Assembly: GCF_014204795.1 (NCBI RefSeq)
Contig: NZ_JACHMB010000001.1
Location: forward strand, 11,358,501-11,422,500
Direction: 5' to 3'
Origin: Nonomuraea jabiensis
GTDB taxonomy: Bacteria; Actinomycetota; Actinomycetes; Streptosporangiales; Streptosporangiaceae
Length of the DNA stretch: 64,000 bases
Below are positions 25,064 to 37,495 of the stretch, one piece after another. Position 1 is the stretch's first letter. Each line of letters starts with the position of its first letter. The position numbers were made by a program, and so were the translations under genes. The notes beneath the pieces are model-generated. The model saw nothing but the letters and a program-made list of their open reading frames with translations, was not told the origin of the DNA and did no database searches.

Positions 25064-26830
25064 TTACTGGGTGCTCAGCGTGAGGTACTCGTACATGCCC
25101 CAGTTCTGGCTGACGAAGACGTTCTTCAGCGTCGGCGGCCGGTAGAACAGGCCGTGCGCCCAGACGTAGGGCAGGATGAACGCCGAGTCCATGACCTGCT
25201 TGTCGACCTGCGCCCAGATGGCGTTGCGCTTGGTGGCGTCGGTCTCCGCGGCCGCCTGGTCGATGAGCTCGTCGATCTTCGGGTCCTTGACGCTGAGGTT
25301 GGTGTTACCGGCGTCGCGGATGACACGGCTGTCGACGATCTGCTGGAAGAAGCCGAAGCCCTCGGGGTAGTCGGCGCCCCAGCCGTAGACCATGAGGCCG
25401 AGGTTGTTCTTCTTGGCGAAGTCGGGCTTGCCGGCGTACAGCTTGAAGTAGTCGCCCTGCGGGTAGCCCTTGATCTCCAGCTTGATGCCGACGCGGCCGA
25501 GCGACTGCTGCAGCGACTCGGCGGTCAGCTTCTCGGCGGCGCGCTCGTTGCGGTAGGAGATGGTGGTGCTGAAGCCGTTGGGCTGGCCACAGGCCGCCAG
25601 CTCCTCCTTGGCCTTGGTGAGGTCGCCGGTCGGGTTGGCCTCGACGCCGTACGGGTCGATCTTCTGGTAGCCGGTCATCTTCGCCGGCATGAGGCTGAGC
25701 GCGACGTCGCCGCCGGCGTCGGGGCCGCCGTAGGCGCCCTGGATCGCGGAGCGGTCGGCCGCGTACATCACGGCCTTGCGGCAGTGGATGTTGTCGAACG
25801 GCTTGACGTCACCGTTGATGTTGGTGAACCAGGTCCGGTCGATCGGGGCCGAGTCGGCGTACTGCTTGACCTTCGGGTCGGTCAGGACCGTCTTGCGGGC
25901 GTTGGCCGCCACGCCGGTGCTGTTGATCTTGACGTCGATCTTGCCGGACAGCAGGCGCTGGTCGAGGTCGTCCTCGTTCTGGCCGAGCAGCACCTCGATG
26001 GAGTCGTTGAGCTGCTTGCGGTTGGGGTCGGTGGCCGGGTCCCAGTTGGGGTTCTTCACGAGCTCGATGCGCTTGGTGAGCTCGTGCGACTTGAACATGT
26101 AGGGGCCGGTCGAGACCGGGTGCTCCTTGTACTTCGAGCCGGTGTCCTTGGCCTCGGGCACGGGGGCCGTCTGCGGGAGCATGGCGAAGTAGTCGAAACC
26201 GCCGTACGGCTTCTTCAGGTGGAAGACGACGGTGGACTCGTCGGGCGTCTCGACGGCCTTGAAGTCGTCGAGCTTGCCCTTCATCTTGTACGGGCCGGTG
26301 TAGCCCTGCACGTCGAGCCAGTCGTTGAAGTAGGTCGGGCCGCTGGGCAGGATGTCCTTGTCCAGCGAGCGGGCCACGGCGTACTTGACGTCCTTCGACG
26401 TCACCGGGGTGCCGTCCTCGAACTTGATGCCCTTGCGCAGCTTGTACGTCCACGTCTTGCCGCCGTCGCTGGGCTTGCCCAGGTCCTCGGCCAGGTCGCC
26501 GACGAGCTGCAGGCCCTCCTCGCCCGGCACCGGCTTGAACATGGTCAGCGCGCGGGTGTAGAGGCGGGAGAAGTTCCACGCGTAGCCGTAGTACTGGTCG
26601 CCCGGGTCGACGGAGTCGAAGTCGCCCGGCATGCCCATGTGCAGGGTGCCGCCGGTCTTCTCCGACGGGTTGACGACCTGCGTGACGCCCGCGTTGTACT
26701 GGCTCGCGGGCTTGTCGTCACTGCCGGTGCCGCTGGTGCTCTTGGCACCGCCACCGCCGCCACACGCCGAGACGACCACGGCGAGAGCGGCGGTCACCGC
26801 CACTGCCGACGCCTTTGATCTTGTCTTCAT
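25064..26830 (-). CDS. Peptide-binding lipoprotein of ABC importer (family 5)
   Basis: Extracellular solute-binding protein of 588 aa that captures peptides or related ligands. The signal ends in lipobox VVSACGGGG, giving a lipid-anchored Cys at about residue 23. The SBP_bac_5 pattern is clear: GGTLHMGMPGDFDSVDPGDQYYGYAWNF (split), then GLQLVGDLAEDLGKPSDGGKTWTYKLRKGIKF-type regions and the internal HCRKAVMYAADRSAI. It lies between dppC and dppB, an ordinary arrangement. Ligand specificity cannot be read from sequence. Confidence 0.93.
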   Translation of the reverse strand: MKTRSKASAVAVTAALAVVVSACGGGGGAKSTSGTGSDDKPASQYNAGVTQVVNPSEKTGGTLHMGMPGDFDSVDPGDQYYGYAWNFSRLYTRALTMFKPVPGEEGLQLVGDLAEDLGKPSDGGKTWTYKLRKGIKFEDGTPVTSKDVKYAVARSLDKDILPSGPTYFNDWLDVQGYTGPYKMKGKLDDFKAVETPDESTVVFHLKKPYGGFDYFAMLPQTAPVPEAKDTGSKYKEHPVSTGPYMFKSHELTKRIELVKNPNWDPATDPNRKQLNDSIEVLLGQNEDDLDQRLLSGKIDVKINSTGVAANARKTVLTDPKVKQYADSAPIDRTWFTNINGDVKPFDNIHCRKAVMYAADRSAIQGAYGGPDAGGDVALSLMPAKMTGYQKIDPYGVEANPTGDLTKAKEELAACGQPNGFSTTISYRNERAAEKLTAESLQQSLGRVGIKLEIKGYPQGDYFKLYAGKPDFAKKNNLGLMVYGWGADYPEGFGFFQQIVDSRVIRDAGNTNLSVKDPKIDELIDQAAAETDATKRNAIWAQVDKQVMDSAFILPYVWAHGLFYRPPTLKNVFVSQNWGMYEYLTLSTQ

Positions 26831-26887
26831 CGACCTGACACACCCCTTGTATCTAGGAGTTGAGAACTTGCTGAAAACTCACGAGGG

Positions 26888-27886
26888 CTATCGGGCCTTG
26901 GGGTCGAAGGCGTCCCTGAGGCCGTCACCGAGCAGGTTGAACGCCAGCACGGTGATGAAGATCGCGAGACCGGGGAAGATCATGAAGTTGGGCGCCACCT
27001 GGTAGTTGTGGACGGCGTCCGACAACATGCCTCCCCACGTGGGAGTCGGCGGCCGCACACCCACGCCGAGGAACGACAGCGCGGCCTCGAACAGGATGTT
27101 CGAGGGGATCAGCAGCGTCGAGTAGACGAGGATCGGCGCCAGGAGGTTGGGCAGGATCTCCTTGAACAGGATGGTGTGGTTGCGCGCGCCCAGGCTCCTG
27201 GACGCGTCGACGAACTCCCGTTCGCGGAGGGACAGCGTCTGACCTCGGATGATGCGCCCGATATAGGGCCAGTTGAAGAACCCGATGATGAACACCAGCA
27301 GGCTGATGCGCAGCGTGTCGCCCGACATGCCGAACGCCTTGTCGGGGATGACGCCGGCCAGCGCCAGCGCGAACACCAGCAGCGGGAAGGCCAGGAAGAT
27401 GTCCATGAGGCGGCTGATGACGGTGTCGACCCAGCCGCCGAAGAAGCCGGCGATCATCCCGAGGACGGTGCCGAGCACCACGCACAGCAGGGTCGCGAAG
27501 AACGCGATCAGCAGCGAGATGCGGGCCCCGTACAGGACGCGGCTGAACAGGTCGCGGCCCGAGTCGGGCTCCACGCCGAACAGGAAGTCGCTGCTGATGC
27601 CGCCGAAGGCGCCCAGCGGCGCGCCGATGGAGGGGTCGAGCTTCTCCCGGTGCCACTCGCCCGGCGGGTGCCCGAACCACGACACCAGCAGCGGAGCGAA
27701 GACGGCGACCAGGATGAGCAGGAGGATGACGATGCCACCGGTCATCGCGATGCGGTCGCGCTTGAGGCGCATCCACGCGATCTGCCCGAGGGAACGTCCC
27801 CTGATGACCGAGGTCTCCGCTCCCTCAAGAACGGTCTCCGGCCCTGCTTCGATGGCCGATTCCGGAACATCGAGCGGTGCGGTCAT
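26888..27886 (-). CDS. dppC: Peptide ABC transporter permease (DppC)
   Basis: Second permease, 332 aa, first gene of the importer run. The N-terminal tail (about 40 residues) ends in SLGQIAWMRLKRDRIAMTGG before the first helix. Six helices follow, with FGVEPDSGRDLFSRVLYGAR, the DppC external motif, and the EAA loop DASRSLGARNHTILFKEILP. The ATG at 27886 follows AGGGGG; a farther in-frame start at 27916 is possible. The promoter should lie in the 265 bases up to 28152. Confidence 0.94.
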   Translation of the reverse strand: MTAPLDVPESAIEAGPETVLEGAETSVIRGRSLGQIAWMRLKRDRIAMTGGIVILLLILVAVFAPLLVSWFGHPPGEWHREKLDPSIGAPLGAFGGISSDFLFGVEPDSGRDLFSRVLYGARISLLIAFFATLLCVVLGTVLGMIAGFFGGWVDTVISRLMDIFLAFPLLVFALALAGVIPDKAFGMSGDTLRISLLVFIIGFFNWPYIGRIIRGQTLSLREREFVDASRSLGARNHTILFKEILPNLLAPILVYSTLLIPSNILFEAALSFLGVGVRPPTPTWGGMLSDAVHNYQVAPNFMIFPGLAIFITVLAFNLLGDGLRDAFDPKAR

Positions 27887-28151
27887 GCCAGTAGCCCCCT
27901 GGATTCCAGACGACATCGTCCGTGTCGGCGCGGTCCCGGTCAGGGTAGTGCGCCCATGCGATCGAGGTCCGCGTGTCGCGGCCCCAGGAGGCAGAATCTA
28001 TGGCCTGAGCTGGTGTGACTAGTCCCTCTGAGCTCTATGTGGCTCAACTGTGATTGACCAGAAACTCATTCGTATCGATCTTGAGGAGAATGTCTACGAG
28101 CCGTCCCGGTTACGTCTCGGAACTGTGACACAGCCGAATTCGTCCGTGGAT

Positions 28152-28622
28152 TCAGCTGATGCCACGCTTTTTGAGCAGCGCCTCGATGTCGGAGAAATCG
28201 TCCTCGGCCTTGGCGGTCTGCTTGGGCGCGACGGCGGGCTGCTGGGGTTTGGGGGCGGCTTTGTTCGCTGAGGGCTTAACTGCGGGGGCCTCTGAAGGGG
28301 CCTTCTTCCTGAAGCTCGCCAGTTTCCGGCCGCGCATGACGCCCGACGCGACGAACAGCACCACCGACAGCCCCGCCACGGCGACCCCTGCCCAGACGAA
28401 GGGATTGAACACCATGCCGGTGACGAACCCCACGATGGTCGCGCCTATGGTCCACAACGTCTGCAGCGCACCCGTCAGGTAGGCCGCCGCCGGCAGCAGC
28501 GCCCATGCCGCAGCCCGCATGCCCGAGGCCGCCCCCCGGCGCCTGAAGGCCAGGAAACTGAGTATCAGGCCCAGCAGGGTCAGTCCGGCACACAGCGGCA
28601 GCCAAACGGTCGGATTGAGCAT
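28152..28622 (-). CDS. Small membrane protein with charged C-terminal tail
   Basis: A 156-aa protein of unknown function. Three hydrophobic segments (about 5-25, 38-62 and 70-92) are followed by a basic stretch VMRGRKLASFRKKAP, an Ala/Pro/Lys-rich linker, and an acidic-to-basic end DDFSDIEALLKKRGIS. The final motif, an amphipathic helix ending in KKRGI, recurs in actinobacterial proteins of this type as I recall, but no role is known to me. Start ATG at 28622 after GAGGGG. It is preceded by 400 bases of gene-free, repeat-bearing DNA. Confidence 0.75.
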   Translation of the reverse strand: MLNPTVWLPLCAGLTLLGLILSFLAFRRRGAASGMRAAAWALLPAAAYLTGALQTLWTIGATIVGFVTGMVFNPFVWAGVAVAGLSVVLFVASGVMRGRKLASFRKKAPSEAPAVKPSANKAAPKPQQPAVAPKQTAKAEDDFSDIEALLKKRGIS

Positions 28623-28894
28623 CACGCCACCCCTCGTATCGACTACATCTCCATCCTGGCACGCGAAACGCCGCCCGCCCCTCCTCCGCGAGAACCACTT
28701 GTCCCCTAGGGGTCCGGCTTGCCACCCCGGGGGCCGGCGACCGTGATCGAGTCGGCCTCCCCGGCCGGGCGGCATCCCCCACGGCCCGCCGTCTGGCCGG
28801 GCGCGGGGCCCGCTGACGGCGGCGGCCGAGGACGGATGGTGCAGGAAGGTCAGGACGCGAATTTGACAGCGAGGGGGCGCTTGGGAGGTCGGAC

Positions 28895-29025
28895 GGATGC
28901 GAGGTTTGGTGGGATGTGAGGTGAGGCGGATGCGGCGTGAGAAGGGATGTGAGGTGAGACGGATGCGAGGTGACAGGGATACGGGGGTGAGATGGATTGC
29001 CGGGGTGAGACGGATAGGGCGGGGT
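28895..29025. repeat. Imperfect short tandem repeats (GGATGYGAGGTGAG type)
   Basis: About eight degenerate copies of a roughly 14-18-base unit with the core GGATGYGAGGTGAGRC run up to the end of the HAD phosphatase gene. Their arrangement is irregular. The rest of the stretch 28623-28894 shows no gene. Confidence 0.6.
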
Positions 29026-29669
29026 CAGATCGAGATGAGGGCGCGGAGGTCGGCGACGGTGACCTGCTCCAGGGACGGCACCACCAGTCGGCCGGGCGCG
29101 GGGTCGATGGCCAGCAGGCTCGGGACGGCCACCACCGCACACCCCGCCGCCGTGGCGGCCGCCACGCCGTTGGGAGAGTCCTCCAGCACCACGCACCGCA
29201 CCGGCTCCACCCCGAGCAGCCGCGCAGCCGTCAGGTACGGCTCAGGGTCAGGTTTGGTACGCGTGACGTCGTCCGCCGTGACCACCACGTCGAACCGGTC
29301 GCGCCCCACGCTCTTGAGCACCGCCTCCGCGATCTCCTTCAGCGACGACGTGACCAGCCCCACGGGCACCCCCTCGTCCCGCAGCGCCTCCAGCAGCTCC
29401 AAGGCGCCCGGCATGACATGGACCCCCGCCGTCAGCCGCCGCACCATCCCGCCGGTCATCCACTCCCGCACCGTCTCGGCGGGCACGTCGGCGCCGGAGA
29501 CGGCCAGCATGTAGTCGACCGTACGCTCCATGGATCCGCCCAGCAGGTGGACCTGGTGCTCCGGTGTCCACTGGGCGCCGAGCCTGGCCATCACGTCCGT
29601 CTCGATCTCCAGCCAGACCCGCTCGCTGTCGACCAGCAGCCCGTCCATGTCGTAGAAGACCGCTTCCAC
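29025..29669 (-). CDS. HAD-superfamily hydrolase (beta-phosphoglucomutase-like)
   Basis: A 214-aa phosphatase or phosphomutase of HAD subfamily IA. Motif I is FYDMDGLLVDSE (nucleophile Asp within residues 5-10), motif II is GLVTSS, motif III is the Lys in RTKPDPEPYL, and motif IV is VLEDSPNGVAAATAAG. A helical cap follows motif I. The GTG start at 29669 (VEAVFYDMDG) follows GGGGGGCAGG. Substrate unknown; sugar phosphates are typical. Its 3' end touches a tandem-repeat tract. Confidence 0.92.
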   Translation of the reverse strand: MEAVFYDMDGLLVDSERVWLEIETDVMARLGAQWTPEHQVHLLGGSMERTVDYMLAVSGADVPAETVREWMTGGMVRRLTAGVHVMPGALELLEALRDEGVPVGLVTSSLKEIAEAVLKSVGRDRFDVVVTADDVTRTKPDPEPYLTAARLLGVEPVRCVVLEDSPNGVAAATAAGCAVVAVPSLLAIDPAPGRLVVPSLEQVTVADLRALISI

Positions 29670-29739
29670 GCCTGCCCCCCGATCGGTAGTGTTTGCCCGC
29701 CATTGTCCCTGCCCCGCCCGGTTCACGGACAGGCCGCCC

Positions 29740-30325
29740 CCCGCCACCGGCCTCGTCCACCCGCCCGAGCCGCCCCCCCGTCACCGGCCTCGTCCACCCG
29801 CCCGAGCCGCACCTCGTCCCTGGGACGAAGCGACCTCGCGCGGTCATCTCCGCCCTTCGACTCGCTTCCGGTCAAGCGCTACGGCAGCGCCGCACGGCTC
29901 GTCCCATCCACCTGCCGAGTGAAGTCCTGAACCGAGCCACCCGCCCAGATAACCGGCCGAGCCGCTCCCAAACCGGCCGCCCCTGGTGCCACCGTTCCGT
30001 CCACCGACCGAACACCCCCGGCAGCAGGCGGTCCACCCGCCAAGCGCCCCCCGGCAGCAGCCCGTCCACCCGCCGAGCGGACTCCGCAACCGGCCCGCCC
30101 ACCCGCCGACCAGCCGAGCCAAGCCGACCAGCCTCTCCGGCACCGGTCCGTCCACCGACCGGTGAGCGACCACCCGCCCGGACCGCGAGCCCGACATCCC
30201 CCTGCCGAGAGACCGTCCACCCGGACCGGGAAGCCGCCATCCGCCCACCGACCCGTGAACGACCGCCCGCCCGAGCCCGGAAGCCGCCATCCACCCGCCG
30301 GCCGGTGAAGGGCCGGGTGGGTGGG
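29740..30325. repeat. Degenerate GTCCACCCGCCG-type repeat tract after metH
   Basis: The spacer between metH (minus strand, ends 30328) and the HAD gene is built from many variants of GTCCACCCGCC(C)GAGC at irregular spacing. Clear longer duplications are CACCGGCCTCGTCCACCCGC at about 29743 and 29777, and a roughly 58-base unit with GGAAGCCGCCATCC near 30228 and 30282. No gene is recognised; frames that stay open here are a consequence of composition. Confidence 0.7.
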
Positions 30326-30327
30326 GG

Positions 30328-33792
<3,465 letters not shown>

Positions 33793-33984
33793 GGGGTAGA
33801 GCTTATCGGGTGCGCCTAGAGCCCTACTCGCAAGCGGCCCGTACGCGCGTTCGCTCTGGGAGCGAAAGCGGGGCCACCAGGGGCGTGGGCGCCCCGGTCT
33901 TCGAGACCCCGGCGGTCCTAAGGTGGGTGCCGGGCGCTATCGTACCGACTGTCAATTGAACGCCGCGTCCAATTGGGGGTCTCC

Positions 33985-34440
33985 GTGACCTACCGCACCG
34001 TACTCGTCGGCACCGACGGCTCGGCCTCCTCCTTCCGCGCCGTCTCCGCGGCGGCGTCCCTGGCCTCGGCGACCGGCGCCACTCTGGTCCTGGCCTGCGC
34101 GTACCTGCCGATGCGGGAGAGCGAGCGCGCCGCGGCCGCCGACCGGCTGGGCGATCTCGCGTACAAGGTGGGCGGCTCCACCCCGGCCGACGACGCCCTG
34201 CGGGCGGCGCGCGGGCACGCCGTGGCGGCCGGCGCCTCGGACGTGGTCCTGGCCGCCGAGCAGGGGGACGCCGTGGACGTGCTCGTGTCGCTGGCCGACC
34301 GGCACCGGGCCGACCTGCTGGTGGTGGGCAATCGCGGGCTCAACAGCCTGGCCGGGCGGCTGCTGGGCTCCGTGCCGTCCGCGGTCTCCCATCGCGCCGC
34401 CTGCGATGTCCTGATCGTCCACACGACGGACGGCCGCTGA
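33985..34440 (+). CDS. Universal stress protein (UspA family)
   Basis: A 151-aa single-domain Usp. It begins YRTVLVGTDGSASSFRAV and ends with the nucleotide-binding signature VVGNRGLNSLAGRLLGSVPS followed by AVSHRAACDVLIV, so it should bind ATP. GTG at 33985 has GGGGG five bases upstream; an earlier TTG in frame overlaps that SD. It is transcribed away from metH across about 190 bases, and no operon partner follows. Confidence 0.93.
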   Translation: MTYRTVLVGTDGSASSFRAVSAAASLASATGATLVLACAYLPMRESERAAAADRLGDLAYKVGGSTPADDALRAARGHAVAAGASDVVLAAEQGDAVDVLVSLADRHRADLLVVGNRGLNSLAGRLLGSVPSAVSHRAACDVLIVHTTDGR

Positions 34441-35151
34441 CCGCCCGCCCCTTTTCGCTTTTCTTACGCGCACGCGCGCGCGAGGCATCGCCACGACCCT
34501 GCGGCGGTGGTGCGGCGAGTGCGGGTGGCTTGCCGGACGCTGCCCCGATATGCGCGGGTGACGCTATGACGCGGATGGCGTATGTCGCAGGAAGATCACG
34601 TCTGCGCCGCAGCGGTAGATACCTGGCCACAGAGGGCATATCTGGCGCATAGAACGGCACATTGCACACAAGGCCCATCAACCGCAACAGACGCAGCCGT
34701 TGCAGGAGGCGCATGGTGCTGGAGGCAGGAGCGAAGGGACGCGGCGGTATGAGCGGCAGACGAGTGCGGGAGCGCCAAAGAGGCGATGTTGGTGCTGAAG
34801 GAGCGACGGGAGGGGTGGGCCTGCTCGCGGCCAGCGGGCCGGGATGCAGACGCTCCGAGGCGTGCGGCGGGAGAGTGGGAGAGGCGCGTAAGTGTCAGCG
34901 GGGTTGCGGGGGTTGGAGCCGGGATAAAGGTGCAGGAGGTATGGGTGACGCGGGGCGGCGTAGGGGTTTCGGACGGGTGGGGTGGCGGGCTGGGATGGGT
35001 GGTGGGGAGGCGCGGTGAGGTGTCGGCCTGAGGGCACGGGGATGGCGCGTTCGCGCTTGAGAGGCGGGTTGCGCGTTCGCGGGGAGATCGGTGACGCCGA
35101 GTACTCCCGACCGCATAGGCTTAGCGAGACGATGGAGAGAGGAGGCGACAC
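34441..35151. other. 711-base stretch without a recognised gene
   Basis: Several frames stay open but lack motifs, SD sites and a coding-like pattern. The first 50 bases hold an alternating CG run (near 34467-34482). The last part should hold the promoter of the PAC2 gene. Nothing else is recognised. Confidence 0.4.
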
Positions 35152-36006
35152 GTGATAGAGCTCGAAAGGCTCCCCGAGCTCGTAGACCCGGTGCTCATTG
35201 CCGCGTTCGAGGGGTGGAACGACGCGGGCGAGGCCTCTAGTGGTGTGATCGCCCATCTCGAGTCCGCCTGGAAGGCCGAGCCGCTGATCGCGCTCGACCC
35301 GGACGACTACTACGACTTCCAGGTCACCCGGCCCGTCGTGGAGATGGGCGAGGGGCTGACGCGTTCGATCGTGTGGCCGACGACGCGGCTGCTGCGCGCC
35401 CGCCCGCCGGGCGTGGAGCGCGACGTCGTGCTGCTGCGCGGCATCGAGCCCAACATGCGCTGGCGCTCGTTCTGCGCCGACATCATCGAGATCTGCCGGG
35501 AGCTGGGCATCGAGCTGGCCGTCATGCTGGGCGCGCTGCTCAACGACTCCCCGCACACGCGGCCGGTGCCCATTCTCGGGGGTGCGACGGACGAGGCGCT
35601 GGCCCGTTCGACCAACCTGGAGCTGAGCCGCTACGAGGGCCCCACCGGCATCGTCGGGGTGCTGCAGCACGCGTTCGGCGAGGCGGGGCTGGACGCCATC
35701 TCGCTGTGGGCGTCGGTGCCGCACTACGTCGCCCAGCCACCCAACCCGAAGGCGACGCTCGCGCTGCTGCGCCGCCTGGAGGACGTGCTGGAGATCCCCA
35801 TGCCCCTGGGCGAGCTCGACGAGGAGGCCCGCGCGTGGGAGCGCGGCGTCGACGAGCTGGCCTCGCAGGACAGCGAGGTCGCCGAGTACGTCAAGGAGCT
35901 GGAGGAGCGCAAGGACGCCGCCGAGTTGCCCGAGGCCAGCGGCGACGCGATCGCGGCCGAGTTCGAGCGCTACCTGCGCCGCCGGGACCGGGACACTGAC
36001 AGCTAA
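35152..36006 (+). CDS. PAC2-family protein
   Basis: A 284-aa protein of the PAC2 superfamily, named after eukaryotic and archaeal proteasome-assembly chaperones. The fold pattern is seen in PVLIAAFEGWNDAGEASSGV near the N-terminus, VVLLRGIEPNMRWRSFCADI, MLGALLNDSPHTRPVPI and GPTGIVGVLQHAFGEAGL, and the C-terminus is a long acidic helical tail. The GTG at 35152 has GAGAGGAGG upstream. In mycobacteria Rv2125, next to metH in the broader proteasome region, is the counterpart; its function is not settled and a link to the bacterial proteasome is inference only. Confidence 0.88.
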   Translation: MIELERLPELVDPVLIAAFEGWNDAGEASSGVIAHLESAWKAEPLIALDPDDYYDFQVTRPVVEMGEGLTRSIVWPTTRLLRARPPGVERDVVLLRGIEPNMRWRSFCADIIEICRELGIELAVMLGALLNDSPHTRPVPILGGATDEALARSTNLELSRYEGPTGIVGVLQHAFGEAGLDAISLWASVPHYVAQPPNPKATLALLRRLEDVLEIPMPLGELDEEARAWERGVDELASQDSEVAEYVKELEERKDAAELPEASGDAIAAEFERYLRRRDRDTDS

Positions 36007-36134
36007 CCCTCAGGGATAAAAACCGCGAAATTTTCGGGATTTCGGGTAATAATCGGGGCCGTACAAGATTGCACCCACGTTAGGGCTCCAGACACAGATC
36101 CGATAAATCCAGAAAAACCCCTCGGCTTCGCGCC

Positions 36135-36728
36135 GTGATGCCTACTCAACTAACCGCGCACGTTAGGCACGCCATGGCGACTTCCCATGTTGACCCGCAC
36201 CAAAGAAGTCAGGACACCAGGCGCCGCGTCCTCGAGATGGCCGTCTCCCTCCGGGAGGACCGCTCCGGCGGCTCCGTGGACCACTTCCTCGCGCTGCTGC
36301 AGGACCGCCTTCCGCTCTGGCTGAGCATTCTTCATGATCTCTCCTATCGCATCGGAAAAGGGTGCGTAGCGGACAACCTTCTCCCCATTGCCCGAGCGGG
36401 CATTAATTACTACATCGAGGTGCAAAGTGCAGCACTTCCCGCTTTCACCTCGCCGCAAGTGACGGTCCGCTTCCGCGAGGCCGTCCGCGACACCGGGCTG
36501 GGTCCGGGCACCGAAGTCGCGCCGCTGGCCGCGTACCTGGCGGCGGAGCAGGACCTCGGCCGGATCGGACCCGAGGTGGACCCGGAGGCCAGCGCACGGC
36601 TGCTGATCGCGGGCTGCTTCCACCGGGCCTACCTCGAGATGTTCGTGGGGGCCGACGCCGGCCCGACGCTGGAGGCCAGCGCTCGCGAGATCGTCCGCGA
36701 GCTGCGCCTCGAACCCGTTCCCGCCTGA
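36135..36728 (+). CDS. TetR C-terminal-domain-like protein lacking a visible HTH
   Basis: A protein of up to 197 aa (185 if started at ATG 36174). Residues about 75-195 look like the ligand-binding half of a TetR regulator: GINYYIEVQSAALPAFTSPQ, PLAAYLAAEQDLGRIGPEVD and SARLLIAGCFHRAYLEMFVG, ending in REIVRELRLEP. The usual N-terminal helix-turn-helix is absent; instead there is a short charged stretch, RSQDTRRRVLEMAVSLRED. It may be a truncated regulator or one acting by protein contact. An AT-rich leader (36007-36130) precedes it and a strong terminator follows. Confidence 0.6.
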   Translation: MMPTQLTAHVRHAMATSHVDPHQRSQDTRRRVLEMAVSLREDRSGGSVDHFLALLQDRLPLWLSILHDLSYRIGKGCVADNLLPIARAGINYYIEVQSAALPAFTSPQVTVRFREAVRDTGLGPGTEVAPLAAYLAAEQDLGRIGPEVDPEASARLLIAGCFHRAYLEMFVGADAGPTLEASAREIVRELRLEPVPA

Positions 36729-36755
36729 CCTCCGGAGATCCGGCGACAGCACCCC

Positions 36756-36788
36756 GGCCCCGCCCGCGGCGATCCCGCGGGCGGGGCC
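36756..36788 (+). terminator. 14-bp GC-rich terminator stem
   Basis: GGCCCCGCCCGCGG and CCGCGGGCGGGGCC pair perfectly across a 5-base loop, 28 bases after the stop at 36728, followed by TTC. Confidence 0.8.
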
Positions 36789-36817
36789 TTCGCATGCGCC
36801 GAGCCTTGCCAACTGCC

Positions 36818-36855
36818 TGAACGCGTGTTTAGCGCGCTGAACATGTGTTCAGCGC
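36818..36855 (+). promoter_or_regulatory. Tandem TetR operators overlapping the start codon
   Basis: Two related palindromes, TGAACGCGTGTTTA (36818-36831, imperfect) and TGAACATGTGTTCA (36838-36851, perfect, extending to GCGC on both sides), are spaced 20 bases centre to centre, two helical turns. The second covers the GTG start of the TetR gene itself, so autorepression by two stacked dimers is likely. Confidence 0.8.
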
Positions 36856-37495
36856 ATTCGGACCTGACGCGCAGGCCAAGATCCGCGACGCGGCCATCGC
36901 CCACTTCGCCCGCGACGGCTTCCAGAAGACGAACCTGCGGGCCGTCGCCGCCACCGCGGGCGTGAGCGCCGCCCTGGTCATCCACCACTTCGGCAGCAAG
37001 GAGAAGCTGCGGAGCGTCTGCGACGACCATGTGCTCGGCGTGCTGGTACGGCGGGCGCACGAGGCCGGGACGCCCGGCCTGCTGGGCGAGTTCATGGCGA
37101 ACCCGGAGGAGTACCAGCTCAAGGTGCGCTACATGGTCCGGGCGATCGAGGAGGACACCCCCGCCGCGGGCAGGTTCGTCGACACGCTGGTGGCCGAGTC
37201 GGAGTCGATCCTGCGGGCCGGGATCGCCGACGGTTCGGTGCGGCCGTCCTCGGACGTGCGGGCGCTGGCCGTGTTCACCGTGCTGACCAGCCTGGCCATG
37301 CTGACCATGGCCCCGCCCCTGACGCGCGCGCTCGGGCACGACGGCTTCGGCCCCGAGGTCCTGCGCCGGATGACGCTGCCCACGCTGGAGCTCTTCACCC
37401 ACGGCCTGTACGCGGACGACGCGCCGCTGAAGGCGGCCAAGGCCGCCTGGGAGACCACTCAGAAGAACGCCGCTCAAGAGAACAGGGACGAATGA
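36845..37495 (+). CDS. TetR-family transcriptional repressor
   Basis: A 216-aa regulator. The N-terminal HTH is complete: IRDAAIAHFARDGFQKTNLR, then VAATAGVSAALVIHHFGSKEKL. A helical ligand domain follows to the C-terminus. The start is GTG at 36845, inside its own putative operator; an in-frame stop lies just upstream, so no longer form exists. In many actinobacteria such repressors precede a drug-efflux ABC pair; here the next gene is a wrecked methyltransferase, so the original target may be lost. Highly probable autoregulation. Confidence 0.93.
   Translation: MFSAFGPDAQAKIRDAAIAHFARDGFQKTNLRAVAATAGVSAALVIHHFGSKEKLRSVCDDHVLGVLVRRAHEAGTPGLLGEFMANPEEYQLKVRYMVRAIEEDTPAAGRFVDTLVAESESILRAGIADGSVRPSSDVRALAVFTVLTSLAMLTMAPPLTRALGHDGFGPEVLRRMTLPTLELFTHGLYADDAPLKAAKAAWETTQKNAAQENRDE

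Noticed and set aside
33793..33984. Possible cobalamin or SAM riboswitch upstream of metH
   Set aside because: No B12-box-like sequence and no recognised SAM riboswitch core on the minus strand.
34467..34482. Alternating CG run as Z-DNA-type element
   Set aside because: Short and expected by chance at this GC content.
34678..35724. Minus-strand open frame over the gene-free stretch
   Set aside because: It overlaps the PAC2 gene antisense and lacks an SD or any conserved block.
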